A stretch of 44,651 bases of DNA from Luteitalea sp. (GTDB lineage Bacteria; Acidobacteriota; Vicinamibacteria; Vicinamibacterales; Vicinamibacteraceae): the NCBI GenBank assembly GCA_009377605.1, contig WHTT01000053.1, forward strand, positions 1-44,651. Direction: 5' to 3'. The translations under genes were made by a program, and so were the position numbers. The notes beneath the pieces are model-generated. The model ran no database searches and was not told the origin of the DNA. It saw only the letters and a program-made list of their open reading frames with translations. Positions 1 through 8,320 of this stretch are shown here, piece by piece. Numbering within the stretch: the first letter of the stretch is position 1; each line of letters begins with the position of its first letter.

Positions 1-64
1 CGCCGACGCGATCCTCGACAAGGTCAAGCGATTTTGCGAACGAACCTTTGAGACAGGACACTAG
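1..64 (+). mobile_element. 3' end of an IS630-like insertion sequence (partial transposase C-terminus)
   Basis: A reading frame open from the window edge (codons from position 2, stop TAG at 62-64) ends in RFCERTFETGH. From memory, IS630-family transposases end in a similar ADSIL-K-IQRLC...GTQH pattern, so this is read as the last 20 codons of such a transposase. The stop lies in the motif CTAGTGTCCTGTC (complementary strand, 52-64), which recurs in inverted orientation at 44597-44609 with further similarity inward (a G-N-TTCGTT block). The element continues to the left, outside the window. IS630 elements target TA, which fits the CTAG junction; IS481 elements favouring CTAG are an alternative. 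Confidence 0.6.
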
Positions 65-254
65 CCCATCTGTGCATATTCTCCGGCATCGAGGCAAAGT
101 CGTACGCTTCGCGGTGATTGCGATTCACGGTCACGCTGATTGTGCGTGACTGGTACGGTCCAGCCATTTGGAATCCTCTCTGGCGCCCCAGGCCACCGGC
201 CTGGGCTGCCGTTGCGGCGAGCCCCACGCCGAGAAATTCGCGCCTACTGATCAT
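24..254 (-). pseudogene. Tat-exported SRPBCC-like protein, 3' part replaced by IS end
   Basis: The product starts MISRREFLGVGLAATAAQA, a short twin-arginine signal (SRREFL), followed after about 30 residues by a stretch of the type RTISVTVNRNHREAYDFAS.PENMHRWA, which resembles the first strand and helix of the SRPBCC/polyketide-cyclase fold (a beta strand, then a 'P.n..kWa' turn). That fold normally needs about 140 residues. Here homology stops at position ~65, exactly where the insertion-sequence end begins, and the last 13 codons are read from the element. The gene is therefore probably a non-functional stub. The start ATG is at 252-254. Confidence 0.6.
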
Positions 255-480
255 GCTGCCTCCAGACCGTAGGATGCGCCGATACTATTTCACGGTCTTG
301 AACAAATCGGACGCGAGGCAGGAGACTGCGGATCTGGGAGCCGCTAACGCGGGGCTCGCCTGCGAGAGCACGACCGCGCAGACCAGGCGCCATGCGTAAT
401 CGTCGACAAAGGATTGACATCGCGCTCCTGCTCGTCCGTACGCTTGCGGCGCGGTATAACATCTACGCGAGGAGCCGGCC

Positions 481-1521
481 ATGCGTCACCTCGGAACGCG
501 CACGATCGCCAGCGCGGCGATGCTCATTGCGGTTGTCGTGGGACTCGACGACCGAGACACGGCAGCGGCGCCGTCCCCAGAGCTCCTGACACTCCAAGGG
601 GATGTCGCCGGCGTGCACGATCCGGCGGTCATCAAGGCGCAAGACAGGTACTACGTCTTCAGCACGGGCGGCCGCGCGAGCCAAGGGGTGATCCCCATCC
701 GGACGTCGGATGACCTGAGGTCCTGGAAGCTCGCTGGTCACGTGCTCGAATCGCTGCCGTCGTGGGCGACCGATGCGATCCCCCGCGCGAGGAACGCGTG
801 GGCACCCGACATCGCGCTCTTCAACAGCAGGTATCATCTCTATTACTCCATCTCGTCGTTCGGCAGTCGCGACTCGGCGATTGGCTTGCTCACGACGCCC
901 ACCCTCGACGCGACCAACCCCAGCCACGGATGGAAAGACGAGGGCATGGTCTTGCGCTCATACGAGGCAAGGGACGACTGGAACGCGATTGACCCGAACT
1001 TGATCATCGAAGACGAGAGGAGCGCGTGGCTCGCGTGGGGAAGCTTCTGGGACGGGATAAAGATGAGACGGGTCGATCCCGCGACCGGAAAGCTCTCGAC
1101 CAGCGACACGACGATGCACTCGTTGAGTAGCCGGCCACGCCAGCAGCCAACCAATGGGGCCGTGGAGGCGCCGTTCATCGTGCACCGGGGTGATTACTGG
1201 TATCTCTTCGTCTCGTTCGATCGGTGCTGCCGCGGTCCCAAAAGCACGTACCGCGTGGTGGTTGGGCGTTCGCGTCTCGTGACTGGGCCCTACGTCGACA
1301 AGACCGGCCGCAGCATGACCGAAGGTGGCGGCTCACTGGTCATCGAGGCGACAACCGACACGTGGCGTGGACCTGGACATCAGGCGGTCTTGCAGGATGA
1401 CGGGCAGGACTATCTCTTCTTCCACGCGTATTACGGCGCCGGCCGCGGGCGCGGATCGGCGTTGCAGATCTCGACGATGGTGTGGGAGGATGGCTGGCCT
1501 CGCGTCGGTGCGCTACGGTGA
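481..1521 (+). CDS. Glycoside hydrolase family 43, arabinan endo-1,5-alpha-L-arabinanase-like, secreted
   Basis: The 346-residue protein has a Sec-type N-terminus (hydrophobic [12 protein letters not shown], cleavage near residue 30) and then a five-bladed beta-propeller typical of GH43. The three family acids are visible: D47 in VHDPAV (catalytic base), D171 in NAIDPN (pKa modulator) and E229 in VEAPF (acid). H300 in GPGHQ matches the residue that coordinates the central metal in arabinanases. GH43 arabinanases cut alpha-1,5-arabinan side chains of pectin. A GAGGAG-like ribosome site lies just before the ATG. The next gene begins 26 nt downstream on the same strand, so the two may be co-transcribed. 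Exact specificity (endo-arabinanase versus exo-arabinofuranosidase) cannot be fixed by eye. Confidence 0.85.
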   Translation: MRHLGTRTIASAAMLIAVVVGLDDRDTAAAPSPELLTLQGDVAGVHDPAVIKAQDRYYVFSTGGRASQGVIPIRTSDDLRSWKLAGHVLESLPSWATDAIPRARNAWAPDIALFNSRYHLYYSISSFGSRDSAIGLLTTPTLDATNPSHGWKDEGMVLRSYEARDDWNAIDPNLIIEDERSAWLAWGSFWDGIKMRRVDPATGKLSTSDTTMHSLSSRPRQQPTNGAVEAPFIVHRGDYWYLFVSFDRCCRGPKSTYRVVVGRSRLVTGPYVDKTGRSMTEGGGSLVIEATTDTWRGPGHQAVLQDDGQDYLFFHAYYGAGRGRGSALQISTMVWEDGWPRVGALR

Positions 1522-1547
1522 GGTGCGTGTGGTGAGGAGTCGACGAT

Positions 1548-2867
1548 ATGCGGAAAGATCGGACTGGATCGCGCACGCACGTGATTGCGGCCGCCGGCTG
1601 CATCCTCACTGCTGCCTTGACTCTTGTCGCGGCCGGACAACGCGAAGCGGCCACGGATGGATGGCTCCAGTGGGGCGGCCCGCAGCGAAACTTTGTCGTA
1701 CAGTCGCCGTCGCTCGCCAGTAGTTGGCCCGCCGAAGGTCCGCAGCGCGTGTGGAGCCGGCCGCTCGGAGACGGCCATTCGGCCATTCTCGTAGACGAGG
1801 GGCGGCTGTACACGATGTATCGTCCGGCGCCTTCGCAGCCCGGCCAGGAGTGGGCAGACGAGGAAATCGTCGTCGCCTTGGAGGAGGCGACGGGTAAGAC
1901 AATCTGGGAGCACCGCTACCCTTCGCGTCCGTTGGACTTCAAGTTCGGCGCAGGACCGTACGCGACCCCCCTCATCATCGGCCGGCGCCTCTTCACAGTA
2001 GGCACCAACAATCAGCTCTACGCCTTTGACAAGGTGACCGGGAAGGTGGAATGGTCGCACGATCTGGTCGAGGACTTTGGTGCGCAGGAGCGCCTCATCA
2101 GGCCAGCGATCAAGGCCGGCATCTCGTCGAGTCCCCTCGCTTACGACGACACCATCCTTGTCATGGCGGGAGGCAAGGGGCAGGCGGTCATGGCGTTCGA
2201 CCAAGCCACGGGAGAGGTCGTCTGGAAGAGCGGCGACTTCAACATCTCGCAGGCATCGCCCATCCTGATCGATGTGGATGGAGAGACGCAGCTCGTCGCC
2301 TTCGGCGGGATGGATGTCAACGGTCTCGACCCCGCGACCGGGAGGCTGCTCTGGAGCCACCCGCACGACACCAGCGGCGACATGAACATCAGCACGCCGC
2401 TCTGGGGCCCCGGCGACCTGCTGTTCGTGACCTCTGCTTACAACGGTGGCTCCCGGATGCTCCAACTGGGAGGCAACGGGACGAGCACACGCGTCGACGA
2501 ACGGTGGTTCACCAACCGCCTGCGCGTCCACATCGGCACGGTGATCAGGCTCGACGACTTCATCGTTGGGTCGAGCGGGGACTTCGGCCCGACGCCGCTG
2601 ACCGCGATCGACGTCAAGACCGGCGAGGTGCTCTGGCAGGATCGCAGCTTCAGCCGTGCGAATCTCCTGAACGCCGGCGGCAGGCTCGTCATCCTCGACG
2701 AGGACGGGGTCTTGGGGCTGGCCGAAGCGACGCGAGCGGGTCTCGCAGTGCTCGCGCGGGCGGAGGTGCTGACCAACCGGGCGTGGACGGCGCCGTCGCT
2801 CGTCGGTGCATCTCTCTATGCACGCGACCGACAGCAAATCCTGAAGCTCGACCTCCCAACATCGTGA
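1548..2867 (+). CDS. Exported PQQ-like beta-propeller protein (BamB/quinoprotein-like)
   Basis: The 439-residue protein has a signal peptide (hydrophobic VIAAAGCILTAALTLVAAG), then WLQWGGPQRNF, the entry motif of many exported PQQ-like propellers in Acidobacteriota and Planctomycetota. Tryptophan-docking repeats follow, such as ATGKTIWEHRY, VTGKVEWSHDL, ATGEVVWKSG, ATGRLLWSHP and KTGEVLWQD. No heme motif (CxxCH) is present and no clear PQQ-dehydrogenase active-site signature was seen, so it may be a scaffold or sensor rather than an enzyme. GAGGAG precedes the ATG. It follows the arabinanase gene by 26 nt, which suggests a shared transcript, but a functional link is inference. Confidence 0.75.
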   Translation: MRKDRTGSRTHVIAAAGCILTAALTLVAAGQREAATDGWLQWGGPQRNFVVQSPSLASSWPAEGPQRVWSRPLGDGHSAILVDEGRLYTMYRPAPSQPGQEWADEEIVVALEEATGKTIWEHRYPSRPLDFKFGAGPYATPLIIGRRLFTVGTNNQLYAFDKVTGKVEWSHDLVEDFGAQERLIRPAIKAGISSSPLAYDDTILVMAGGKGQAVMAFDQATGEVVWKSGDFNISQASPILIDVDGETQLVAFGGMDVNGLDPATGRLLWSHPHDTSGDMNISTPLWGPGDLLFVTSAYNGGSRMLQLGGNGTSTRVDERWFTNRLRVHIGTVIRLDDFIVGSSGDFGPTPLTAIDVKTGEVLWQDRSFSRANLLNAGGRLVILDEDGVLGLAEATRAGLAVLARAEVLTNRAWTAPSLVGASLYARDRQQILKLDLPTS

Positions 2868-2948
2868 TCCGTCCTCGTCCGGCTACCCAGAGCCAGTCGA
2901 TCGCCGGAAGAGCGTCCAACAGAACGACTGCATCGCGCCTCCTTTTTC

Positions 2949-3398
2949 TCACGCTGTTCCTCCCGCCGGTTGTGAGACCCGGAGGCGCGCGGTGATCTCC
3001 GATGGAATATCGATGGCTTCGATTGCCTCGCCGGGACGCATTCGCACACAGATGACCGTCATCGATCCCTCTGCGATCTTCGTATCGCCTCGAGTGACCT
3101 CACACACATACTTGATCGTCTTGCGGGTGACCGCTGCCACACGAATCCAGACCTCGAACTCTTCTTCGAATCGGAGCGGCCGCTGGAAGTCACAGGTCGC
3201 CGAGACGCGCGCCCAGCCAATCTCGGAGCCGCGTGGCGCAACACTGAGACCCGCCGTGCGCCAGAGCGCGTGCTCCGCTTCTTCCATGTAACGAAAGTAC
3301 CAACTGAAGTGCACGATACCGGCAAGATCCGTCTCGTAGAATTGGACACGCCGCCGATGCCGATGCTCACTGAGCACGAGCGCTCCTTGCTTCATCAT
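2949..3398 (-). CDS. Acyl-CoA thioesterase, 4-hydroxybenzoyl-CoA thioesterase-like hotdog fold
   Basis: The 149-residue protein carries the hotdog signature FYETDLAGIVHFSWYFRYME, with D24 as the expected catalytic acid and H30 following. The length is normal for a single-domain thioesterase that hydrolyses acyl-CoA to acid plus CoA in the cytoplasm. Its start (ATG at 3398 or 3395) lies inside the 3' end of the upstream peptidase gene, a 32-nt overlap that suggests translational coupling at the end of a five-gene operon. A cytoplasmic thioesterase behind a secreted peptidase is an odd pairing. The acyl substrate is unknown. Confidence 0.8.
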   Translation of the reverse strand: MMKQGALVLSEHRHRRRVQFYETDLAGIVHFSWYFRYMEEAEHALWRTAGLSVAPRGSEIGWARVSATCDFQRPLRFEEEFEVWIRVAAVTRKTIKYVCEVTRGDTKIAEGSMTVICVRMRPGEAIEAIDIPSEITARLRVSQPAGGTA

Positions 3399-5046
3399 CG
3401 TCTGCGGTCGGCATGGTCGGCGGCGAGGGCCGCGTGCCGGCGTTCGCCAAACGCCAACTCACCTGGTAGACCAGCCGTGCGATCTTCTCCATCTTGCCGT
3501 AGTTGATCTTCTCGGGGGCGTCGTACTGGGTGTGATAGTCGGGATGCAACCCAGTGTGGAACCAGATTGCCGGGACACCCTTCTGCAAGAACGGCCACTG
3601 GTCGCTGCGACGGAGCAGGTTCGAGGGATTGTTGTCGTAGCGTTTCTTGAGCTCTAGGCCAATGTCCTGATTGACACGCTCCACTTCAGCAGCAAGGTCG
3701 GGCACCCGCGTGCTGCCCACCAGGTTCACGGCGTTCTCATTGGACTGGGCGGTCTGCACTTCGAGTCCACGAAAGCGCCCCCCGCCGCCCACCGGCACCT
3801 CTTCGTTCCGACCGACCATATCCATGTTCAACACTGCGATGGTTTGTGCCAGCGGGATGAGTGGCTGCTCGGTGTAGGCCCACGCACCAAGGAGCCCGCG
3901 TTCCTCCGAATTCCAGGCGGCAAAGAGAATCGACCGGCGCGGCCGCTGACCCCGCTTGGCCGCTTCGACGTACGCTTCGGCGATCTCCAGAAGCGCCACG
4001 ATGCCAGACCCATTGTCGTCAGCACCATTGAGCACCTCTCCGCCCTCGTCTGCCCCATTGTGATCATAGTGCGCACACACGATGATCGCTTCCTCTTTCA
4101 AGGTGGGATCTTCGCCCTCGAGCAAGGCAACGACGTTTTGGTCCGGCACGAGATGGTGATCGATAGATGAGGATAGCTTCACCTCCACACCGGGCAGCGG
4201 TACTGGCTCTATGCCGTTCGGCGTTTCGGCACTCTTCGCGAGATCGCCAAGTGTGCGGCCGGTGCCACTGACCAGCGTCGCCGCCAGCGTGGGCGAGATC
4301 TGCGCCGCCGGGATGCGTACGCGCTCGCTCCAACGTGCCAGCGTGTAGCGTTCGATGATCGGCGGCGCCGACGGCCAATAGCTGCGCCACTCCGACTCGA
4401 AGTTCTCCTCCTCCGGGTGATTGTGAACGTCGGCGACGAAGAGAATACCGGTGGCGCCCTTCGCCTGTGCAGCCAACGCCTTCTCGATCGCCACTGCCTT
4501 CTGCGTCGTCACCACACCGTCGAACGGGCTCTTGGGGTCGCGCTCCCTCGGCTCGTGGTCGAGCACCAGCACAATCCGGCCGCGAACCGCATCACCATAA
4601 TCGTCGTACTGATGGGCCGGCGACGTGATGCCGAATCCCGCGAACACGACCTCTCCCTGCGCCCGGGCATTCGCGCTGAAGCGCTGTGGGTAGTAGTCCT
4701 GCCCGGGACGCATGTGGATCTCGGCGGACGATGATCGCCGCAGGTCGAGCGCATTCCCCTCACCCAGCGTGGCTTTCATGAGGTTGTAGCGCTGGTAGTA
4801 CGACCCGTTCGGGCCAGCCGGCTTCAAGCCGAGCCGCGCGAAGCGCGATTCGATGAACGATGCCGCAAGCGCATTCTCGGGCGTGTCCGTGAGCCGGCCG
4901 CGGAAGCCGTCGCTTGCCAGAAAGAATAGGTCTGCGCGCAGATCTTGCTGACGGATCGTCTCTTGGCCCGGCGCCTCCATGCGCTCCTGGGCGATTGGTG
5001 TGGCGGTCACGAACAGGCTGAGCGTCATTGCAACACGAAGTCTCAT
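3367..5046 (-). CDS. Secreted M28 family zinc aminopeptidase with PA domain
   Basis: Residue numbers here count from the TTG-preceded upstream frame (add about 5 to the mature numbering). A signal peptide (RLRVAMTLSLFVTATPIAQ) is followed by a protease-associated insert (about 135-300) and the M28 catalytic domain. The co-catalytic zinc ligands are recognisable: H331 in AHYDH, D349 in NGADDNGSG, E386/E387 in NSEERG, D414 in NMDMVGR and H510 in DYHTQYDAP. All active-site residues are present, so it should be an active exopeptidase of the cell envelope. ATG 5046 is preferred because GAGGAGA sits directly upstream. ATG 5058, which overlaps the stop of the previous gene (TGATG), is the alternative. 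It lies inside an operon with FAD enzymes. Confidence 0.85.
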   Translation of the reverse strand: MRLRVAMTLSLFVTATPIAQERMEAPGQETIRQQDLRADLFFLASDGFRGRLTDTPENALAASFIESRFARLGLKPAGPNGSYYQRYNLMKATLGEGNALDLRRSSSAEIHMRPGQDYYPQRFSANARAQGEVVFAGFGITSPAHQYDDYGDAVRGRIVLVLDHEPRERDPKSPFDGVVTTQKAVAIEKALAAQAKGATGILFVADVHNHPEEENFESEWRSYWPSAPPIIERYTLARWSERVRIPAAQISPTLAATLVSGTGRTLGDLAKSAETPNGIEPVPLPGVEVKLSSSIDHHLVPDQNVVALLEGEDPTLKEEAIIVCAHYDHNGADEGGEVLNGADDNGSGIVALLEIAEAYVEAAKRGQRPRRSILFAAWNSEERGLLGAWAYTEQPLIPLAQTIAVLNMDMVGRNEEVPVGGGGRFRGLEVQTAQSNENAVNLVGSTRVPDLAAEVERVNQDIGLELKKRYDNNPSNLLRRSDQWPFLQKGVPAIWFHTGLHPDYHTQYDAPEKINYGKMEKIARLVYQVSWRLANAGTRPSPPTMPTADDDEARSARAQ

Positions 5047-5057
5047 CGATCTCCTCA

Positions 5058-6689
5058 TCAAGACTCCCCAAGCACCTTCCTCGCAGCCAGGCGGCCCGCG
5101 CCGCCTGCCACGCCGTTACCTGGATGGCAGGCGGCGCCACACAGGAAAAGCCCCTCGATTGGCGTGCGATACTCCGCCCAGCCCGGCACGGGACGCATGA
5201 AGAGAATCTGGTCCAGGGCCAGCTCGCCGTGACTCAGGCTCCCTTCGGTCACGGCATACGTCTCCTCGATGTCGCGCGGCGTGAGCACCTGTCGGTGCAC
5301 GATGAGATCCTGGAGATCCGGCATGAGCTCCGTGAGCCGGCCGACGACGCTGTTGCCCAACGCGTCGCGGCTTGCCTCGTCCCACAGGCTGCCGCGAACG
5401 TCGTAGGGCGTGTACTGCACGTGCACCGACATGACCCGGAGCGCACGGTCCACCTTCGCGCTTCGCGCTTCGGCGGACAAGTCCACGTTCGCGCTAGGTA
5501 CACCGGTGGCGACCGCAGGGAACGTCACTTCGAGGTACGGGTCGGCGGAGACTTGGCCGTATTTGGCCGCGTCGTATGCACGCTCGACGGTCTCGATACT
5601 CGGTGCGATGCTCACGATGTCCGGTAGCGGCGCAGCATTGCCGTTGGCGTTGAAATCGCGCAAGCGCGGAAGGGCCGACAGCACGAGGTTGATCTTGGTC
5701 GTGACGCCACGGTATCGAATATTACGGACGGCCTGGACGAATGTCGGATCCAGATGCCAGGGATCCATCAACTGCAAGAATGTGCGGCGCGCATCAGCAC
5801 TCGAGATCACGAGGGCCGAGTCAATCTCCTGGCCATCGGCTAGCACAACGCCTTGGCAGCGCCCTTGCTCGACCCGAATTCCGGTCACCTCGGCAGCACG
5901 GAGCATCTCTCCACCGTGATGGGTGACCGCTGTCGCCAGGGCGGCCACCAGGATTCCAGCGCCTCCTTGGACGCGCGGCCGCGAATGGAACATACCCGCT
6001 CGCCCGCCAACATGCCGATGCAGCAGCAGAAACGCAGTGCCCGGTGAGCGCGGTCCCTGGCGCACGCCTTTGACAGCCGCCGCCGCCAGCGTACCTTGCA
6101 GCGCCTGGTCTTCGAACCAGTCCTCCACCAGCTCTGCGACCGCCATCGGCACGGTGCGTAGCAGCTCCACCATGCCCCGCTTTCCCAGGCCACGCAAACG
6201 ACGGCCCACCCCGAGTAACCGGAAAGCATCCGCTGCCGAGCGCACGTCGACCCGAGGCGCCGGCGACGAGTAAAGGGCTTCGAGGAATCCCGCCAGCGGC
6301 GCCATTTGCTGGGCGAACAGTGGCCATCGCTGGGCGTCGGCCGGCGAATACCTGCGCAAGGCTGCGGCCGTGCCGGCAACATCGTCCGAGAAAGTGAGCC
6401 ACCCTCCATCGCGGCGTGCCGCGGCGACGCGCGTGCTCGGCGCCACGTCATCGAAGCCGTGACGCGGGAGGTCGAGCTCACGCACCATCTGTCGAGGAAT
6501 CCATCCCACATCGTCCACACAGGGGCTCACGCGACATCCAGGTGCGATCTCTTCGGCTGCGGCGACGCCGCCAAGGACCTCCCGTCGCTCGACCACGAGG
6601 ATGCGCCTGCCGGCACGCGCTAGATACGCGGCGGCGGTTAGCCCATTGATGCCAGCGCCGATCACGATCGCGTCATAAATCTTGTTCAT
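5058..6689 (-). CDS. FAD-dependent oxidoreductase, PYROXD2/phytoene-desaturase-like (second copy)
   Basis: The product opens with the dinucleotide-binding motif VIGAGINGLTAAAYLARAG followed by VVERREVLGG, and ends with GLFLCGAACHPGNGVAGGAGRLAARKVL, the C-terminal FAD-binding segment of the phytoene-desaturase/PYROXD2 family. It is about 540 residues long and clearly paralogous to the gene just upstream. Compared with that paralogue it has about 15 extra residues (...NVDLSAEARSAKV...) around 5448-5484, where a genome repeat is inserted in frame. ATG 6689 is chosen over a TTG at 6707 because it directly precedes NKIYDAIVIG; it overlaps the end of the upstream gene by 17 nt. The substrate is unknown; carotenoid desaturation is not implied because no carotenoid genes are near. 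Confidence 0.8.
   Translation of the reverse strand: MNKIYDAIVIGAGINGLTAAAYLARAGRRILVVERREVLGGVAAAEEIAPGCRVSPCVDDVGWIPRQMVRELDLPRHGFDDVAPSTRVAAARRDGGWLTFSDDVAGTAAALRRYSPADAQRWPLFAQQMAPLAGFLEALYSSPAPRVDVRSAADAFRLLGVGRRLRGLGKRGMVELLRTVPMAVAELVEDWFEDQALQGTLAAAAVKGVRQGPRSPGTAFLLLHRHVGGRAGMFHSRPRVQGGAGILVAALATAVTHHGGEMLRAAEVTGIRVEQGRCQGVVLADGQEIDSALVISSADARRTFLQLMDPWHLDPTFVQAVRNIRYRGVTTKINLVLSALPRLRDFNANGNAAPLPDIVSIAPSIETVERAYDAAKYGQVSADPYLEVTFPAVATGVPSANVDLSAEARSAKVDRALRVMSVHVQYTPYDVRGSLWDEASRDALGNSVVGRLTELMPDLQDLIVHRQVLTPRDIEETYAVTEGSLSHGELALDQILFMRPVPGWAEYRTPIEGLFLCGAACHPGNGVAGGAGRLAARKVLGES
5448..5484. repeat. Copy A of a TCCGCC...GGCGGA hairpin repeat, inside a coding region
   Basis: The arms GTCCACC and GGCGGAC flank a (CTTCGCG)-rich core and the copy ends in CAAGT. 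The same element occurs at 22020-22073 and 23545-23577. It sits in frame in the FAD oxidoreductase gene and encodes the residues SAEARSAKVD, which the neighbouring paralogue lacks. Confidence 0.7.
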
Positions 6690-8319
6690 GCGGGTGATGT
6701 CGTGCAAAGCCTCTGCGCGTGCTCGCCCGACCTAAAGGTCGGGCGCTCTCCTTCAGAATCTGGCGCGCGGCAAGACGCCCCGGCGCGCCCATGATGCCGC
6801 CGCCAGGGTGTGTCGCCGAGCCACACTGGTAGAGCCCGTGGATTGGCGTGGTGTACCGCGCCCAGCCGGGGACGGGGCGCAAGAAGAAGAGCTGATGCAG
6901 TGCCAATTCTCCTTGAAAGATGTTCCCCTCCGACAGGCCGATGGTCTGCTCGATGTCCGCTGGTGTGATGATCTGCATGTGGCGAATCACCGCCCGGATA
7001 TTCGGCGCGTGCTCGGCCAGTGTCTCGATCACCGTCTCACCGAGGCGGTCGCGCTGCTGGTCGGACCAGCCCCCTTCCAGAGCGTACGGCGCGTACTGCA
7101 CGAAGATCGACATGACGTGCTTCCCTGGTGGCGCCATGCTGGGATCGATCATCGAGGGAATCACGATGTCCATGTATGGCCGCCGCGAGAACTGGCCATA
7201 CTTCGCGTCGTCGTATGCGCGCTCGAGATAGTCGATGCTCGGGCTGATGGAGATCCCCCCTCTGAGGTGTGGGCCAACACCCGGTAGGCTGGTGAAGCTC
7301 GGGAGCGCCTCCAGCGCGAGATTCACCTTGGCCGAGGAGCCGCGAAACTTGTACCGTTGGACCGCCGTGACGAGCTCTCCTGGGAGCTCGCCGGGGTCGA
7401 GCAGCTCGAGAAACGTCCGGCGGGGATCCAAGCTGGACACGACAATCTTCGCGCGAAGCTCGGCGCCATCGCCGAGGACGACGCCCTGTACTCGGCCGCC
7501 CTTGCTCATCACGTGGTCCACGGGCGCGTCGGTGCGAATCTCTGCGCCGTAACTCCGCGCGGCGGAGGCAATCGCCTCGCTCACGCCCCCTGTACCGCCC
7601 TTGGCAAATCCCCACGCACGAAACACGCCATCGATCTCCCCCATGTAATGGTGCAGCAGCACGTACGCGGTGCCCGGCGAGCGCGGGCCGAGGAATGTCC
7701 CGATGATGCCGCTCGCTGACTTGGTCGCCTTGAACGCCTCGCACTCGAACCACTCATCCAGAAAATCCGACGCGCTCATTGTCATGAGCTTGCAGAGCGC
7801 GTAGAGATCCGCTTCCGAAAGGGAGCGGACGTGGCGTCCCAACGACAACAGGCCGCGGAGCTCCCGCGGTCGGAGCGATGTGGGATCGGGTGGCAGGAGA
7901 TTCAACAGCGGCTTGACGGCCATCCCCATGCGTCCCATGAGCTGTCCGAAGTCGACGTACGCTTCGGCGTCTCGTGGCGAGTGGCGATACAGCTCGCGCC
8001 TCGTCTGGTCGGGATCCGCCCATGTTGCGAGATAGTCTCCCGTTGGCAGCGGCGTGAAGGTACTCTCGAGAGGCAGGATGTGCAGGCCATGTCGGGGCAA
8101 ATCGAGCTCGCGAATAATCTCCGGGCGGAGCAGGCTGACAACGTACGAGAAGACCGAAAAACGAAAGCCCGGCACGATCTCTTCAGTCACCGCGGCGCCG
8201 CCGACCAGGGGGCGACGCTCGAGGACCAACACACGCAGCCCGGCACGCGCGAGATAGGCGGCATTGACCAGCCCATTGTGCCCACCGCCAATGACGATTG
8301 CGTCGTAGTGGTTGGTCAT
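6673..8319 (-). CDS. FAD-dependent oxidoreductase, PYROXD2/phytoene-desaturase-like (first copy)
   Basis: The product begins MTNHYDAIVIGGGHNGLVNAA with the Rossmann GxGxxG motif and VLERRPLVGGAAV, and contains the family's C-terminal block GLYQCGSATHPGGGIMGAPGRLAARQIL. The ATG at 8319 lies one base after the TGA of the upstream GcvT-like gene, which points to coupled translation. After QILKES the protein has an unusual basic tail of about 22 residues (RPLGRAS...HPHEQDL), encoded by a 20-nt palindrome (6725-6744) and flanking DNA. The natural C-terminus probably ended near there, and the repeat extended the frame into the start of the next gene. Its substrate is unknown; the context suggests oxidation of an amine or methyl-amine-like compound with the GcvT-like partner, but that is inference. 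Confidence 0.8.
   Translation of the reverse strand: MTNHYDAIVIGGGHNGLVNAAYLARAGLRVLVLERRPLVGGAAVTEEIVPGFRFSVFSYVVSLLRPEIIRELDLPRHGLHILPLESTFTPLPTGDYLATWADPDQTRRELYRHSPRDAEAYVDFGQLMGRMGMAVKPLLNLLPPDPTSLRPRELRGLLSLGRHVRSLSEADLYALCKLMTMSASDFLDEWFECEAFKATKSASGIIGTFLGPRSPGTAYVLLHHYMGEIDGVFRAWGFAKGGTGGVSEAIASAARSYGAEIRTDAPVDHVMSKGGRVQGVVLGDGAELRAKIVVSSLDPRRTFLELLDPGELPGELVTAVQRYKFRGSSAKVNLALEALPSFTSLPGVGPHLRGGISISPSIDYLERAYDDAKYGQFSRRPYMDIVIPSMIDPSMAPPGKHVMSIFVQYAPYALEGGWSDQQRDRLGETVIETLAEHAPNIRAVIRHMQIITPADIEQTIGLSEGNIFQGELALHQLFFLRPVPGWARYTTPIHGLYQCGSATHPGGGIMGAPGRLAARQILKESARPLGRASTRRGFARHHPHEQDL
6725..6744. repeat. 20-nt perfect palindrome, CCT-NN-AGG class
   Basis: GCCCGACCT, two A residues, then AGGTCGGGC form a 9-bp stem. 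The same plan (C-rich arm ending CCT, two central bases, AGG) occurs at 15082-15103 and 40233-40250. Here it is translated as part of the C-terminal tail of the FAD oxidoreductase. Confidence 0.7.
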
Positions 8320-8320
8320 C

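Noticed and set aside
414-460. TTGACA (414-419) and TATAAC (455-460) as a promoter for the GH43 gene
   Set aside because: The spacing of 35 nt is far too long for one sigma70 promoter.
1431-2837. 468-codon minus-strand frame opposite the PQQ-like propeller gene
   Set aside because: No motifs; the plus strand has a signal peptide and propeller repeats.
5058-8319. Carotenoid desaturase pair
   Set aside because: No phytoene synthase or other carotenoid genes; sequence pattern and the GcvT-like neighbour fit the PYROXD2-like group better.
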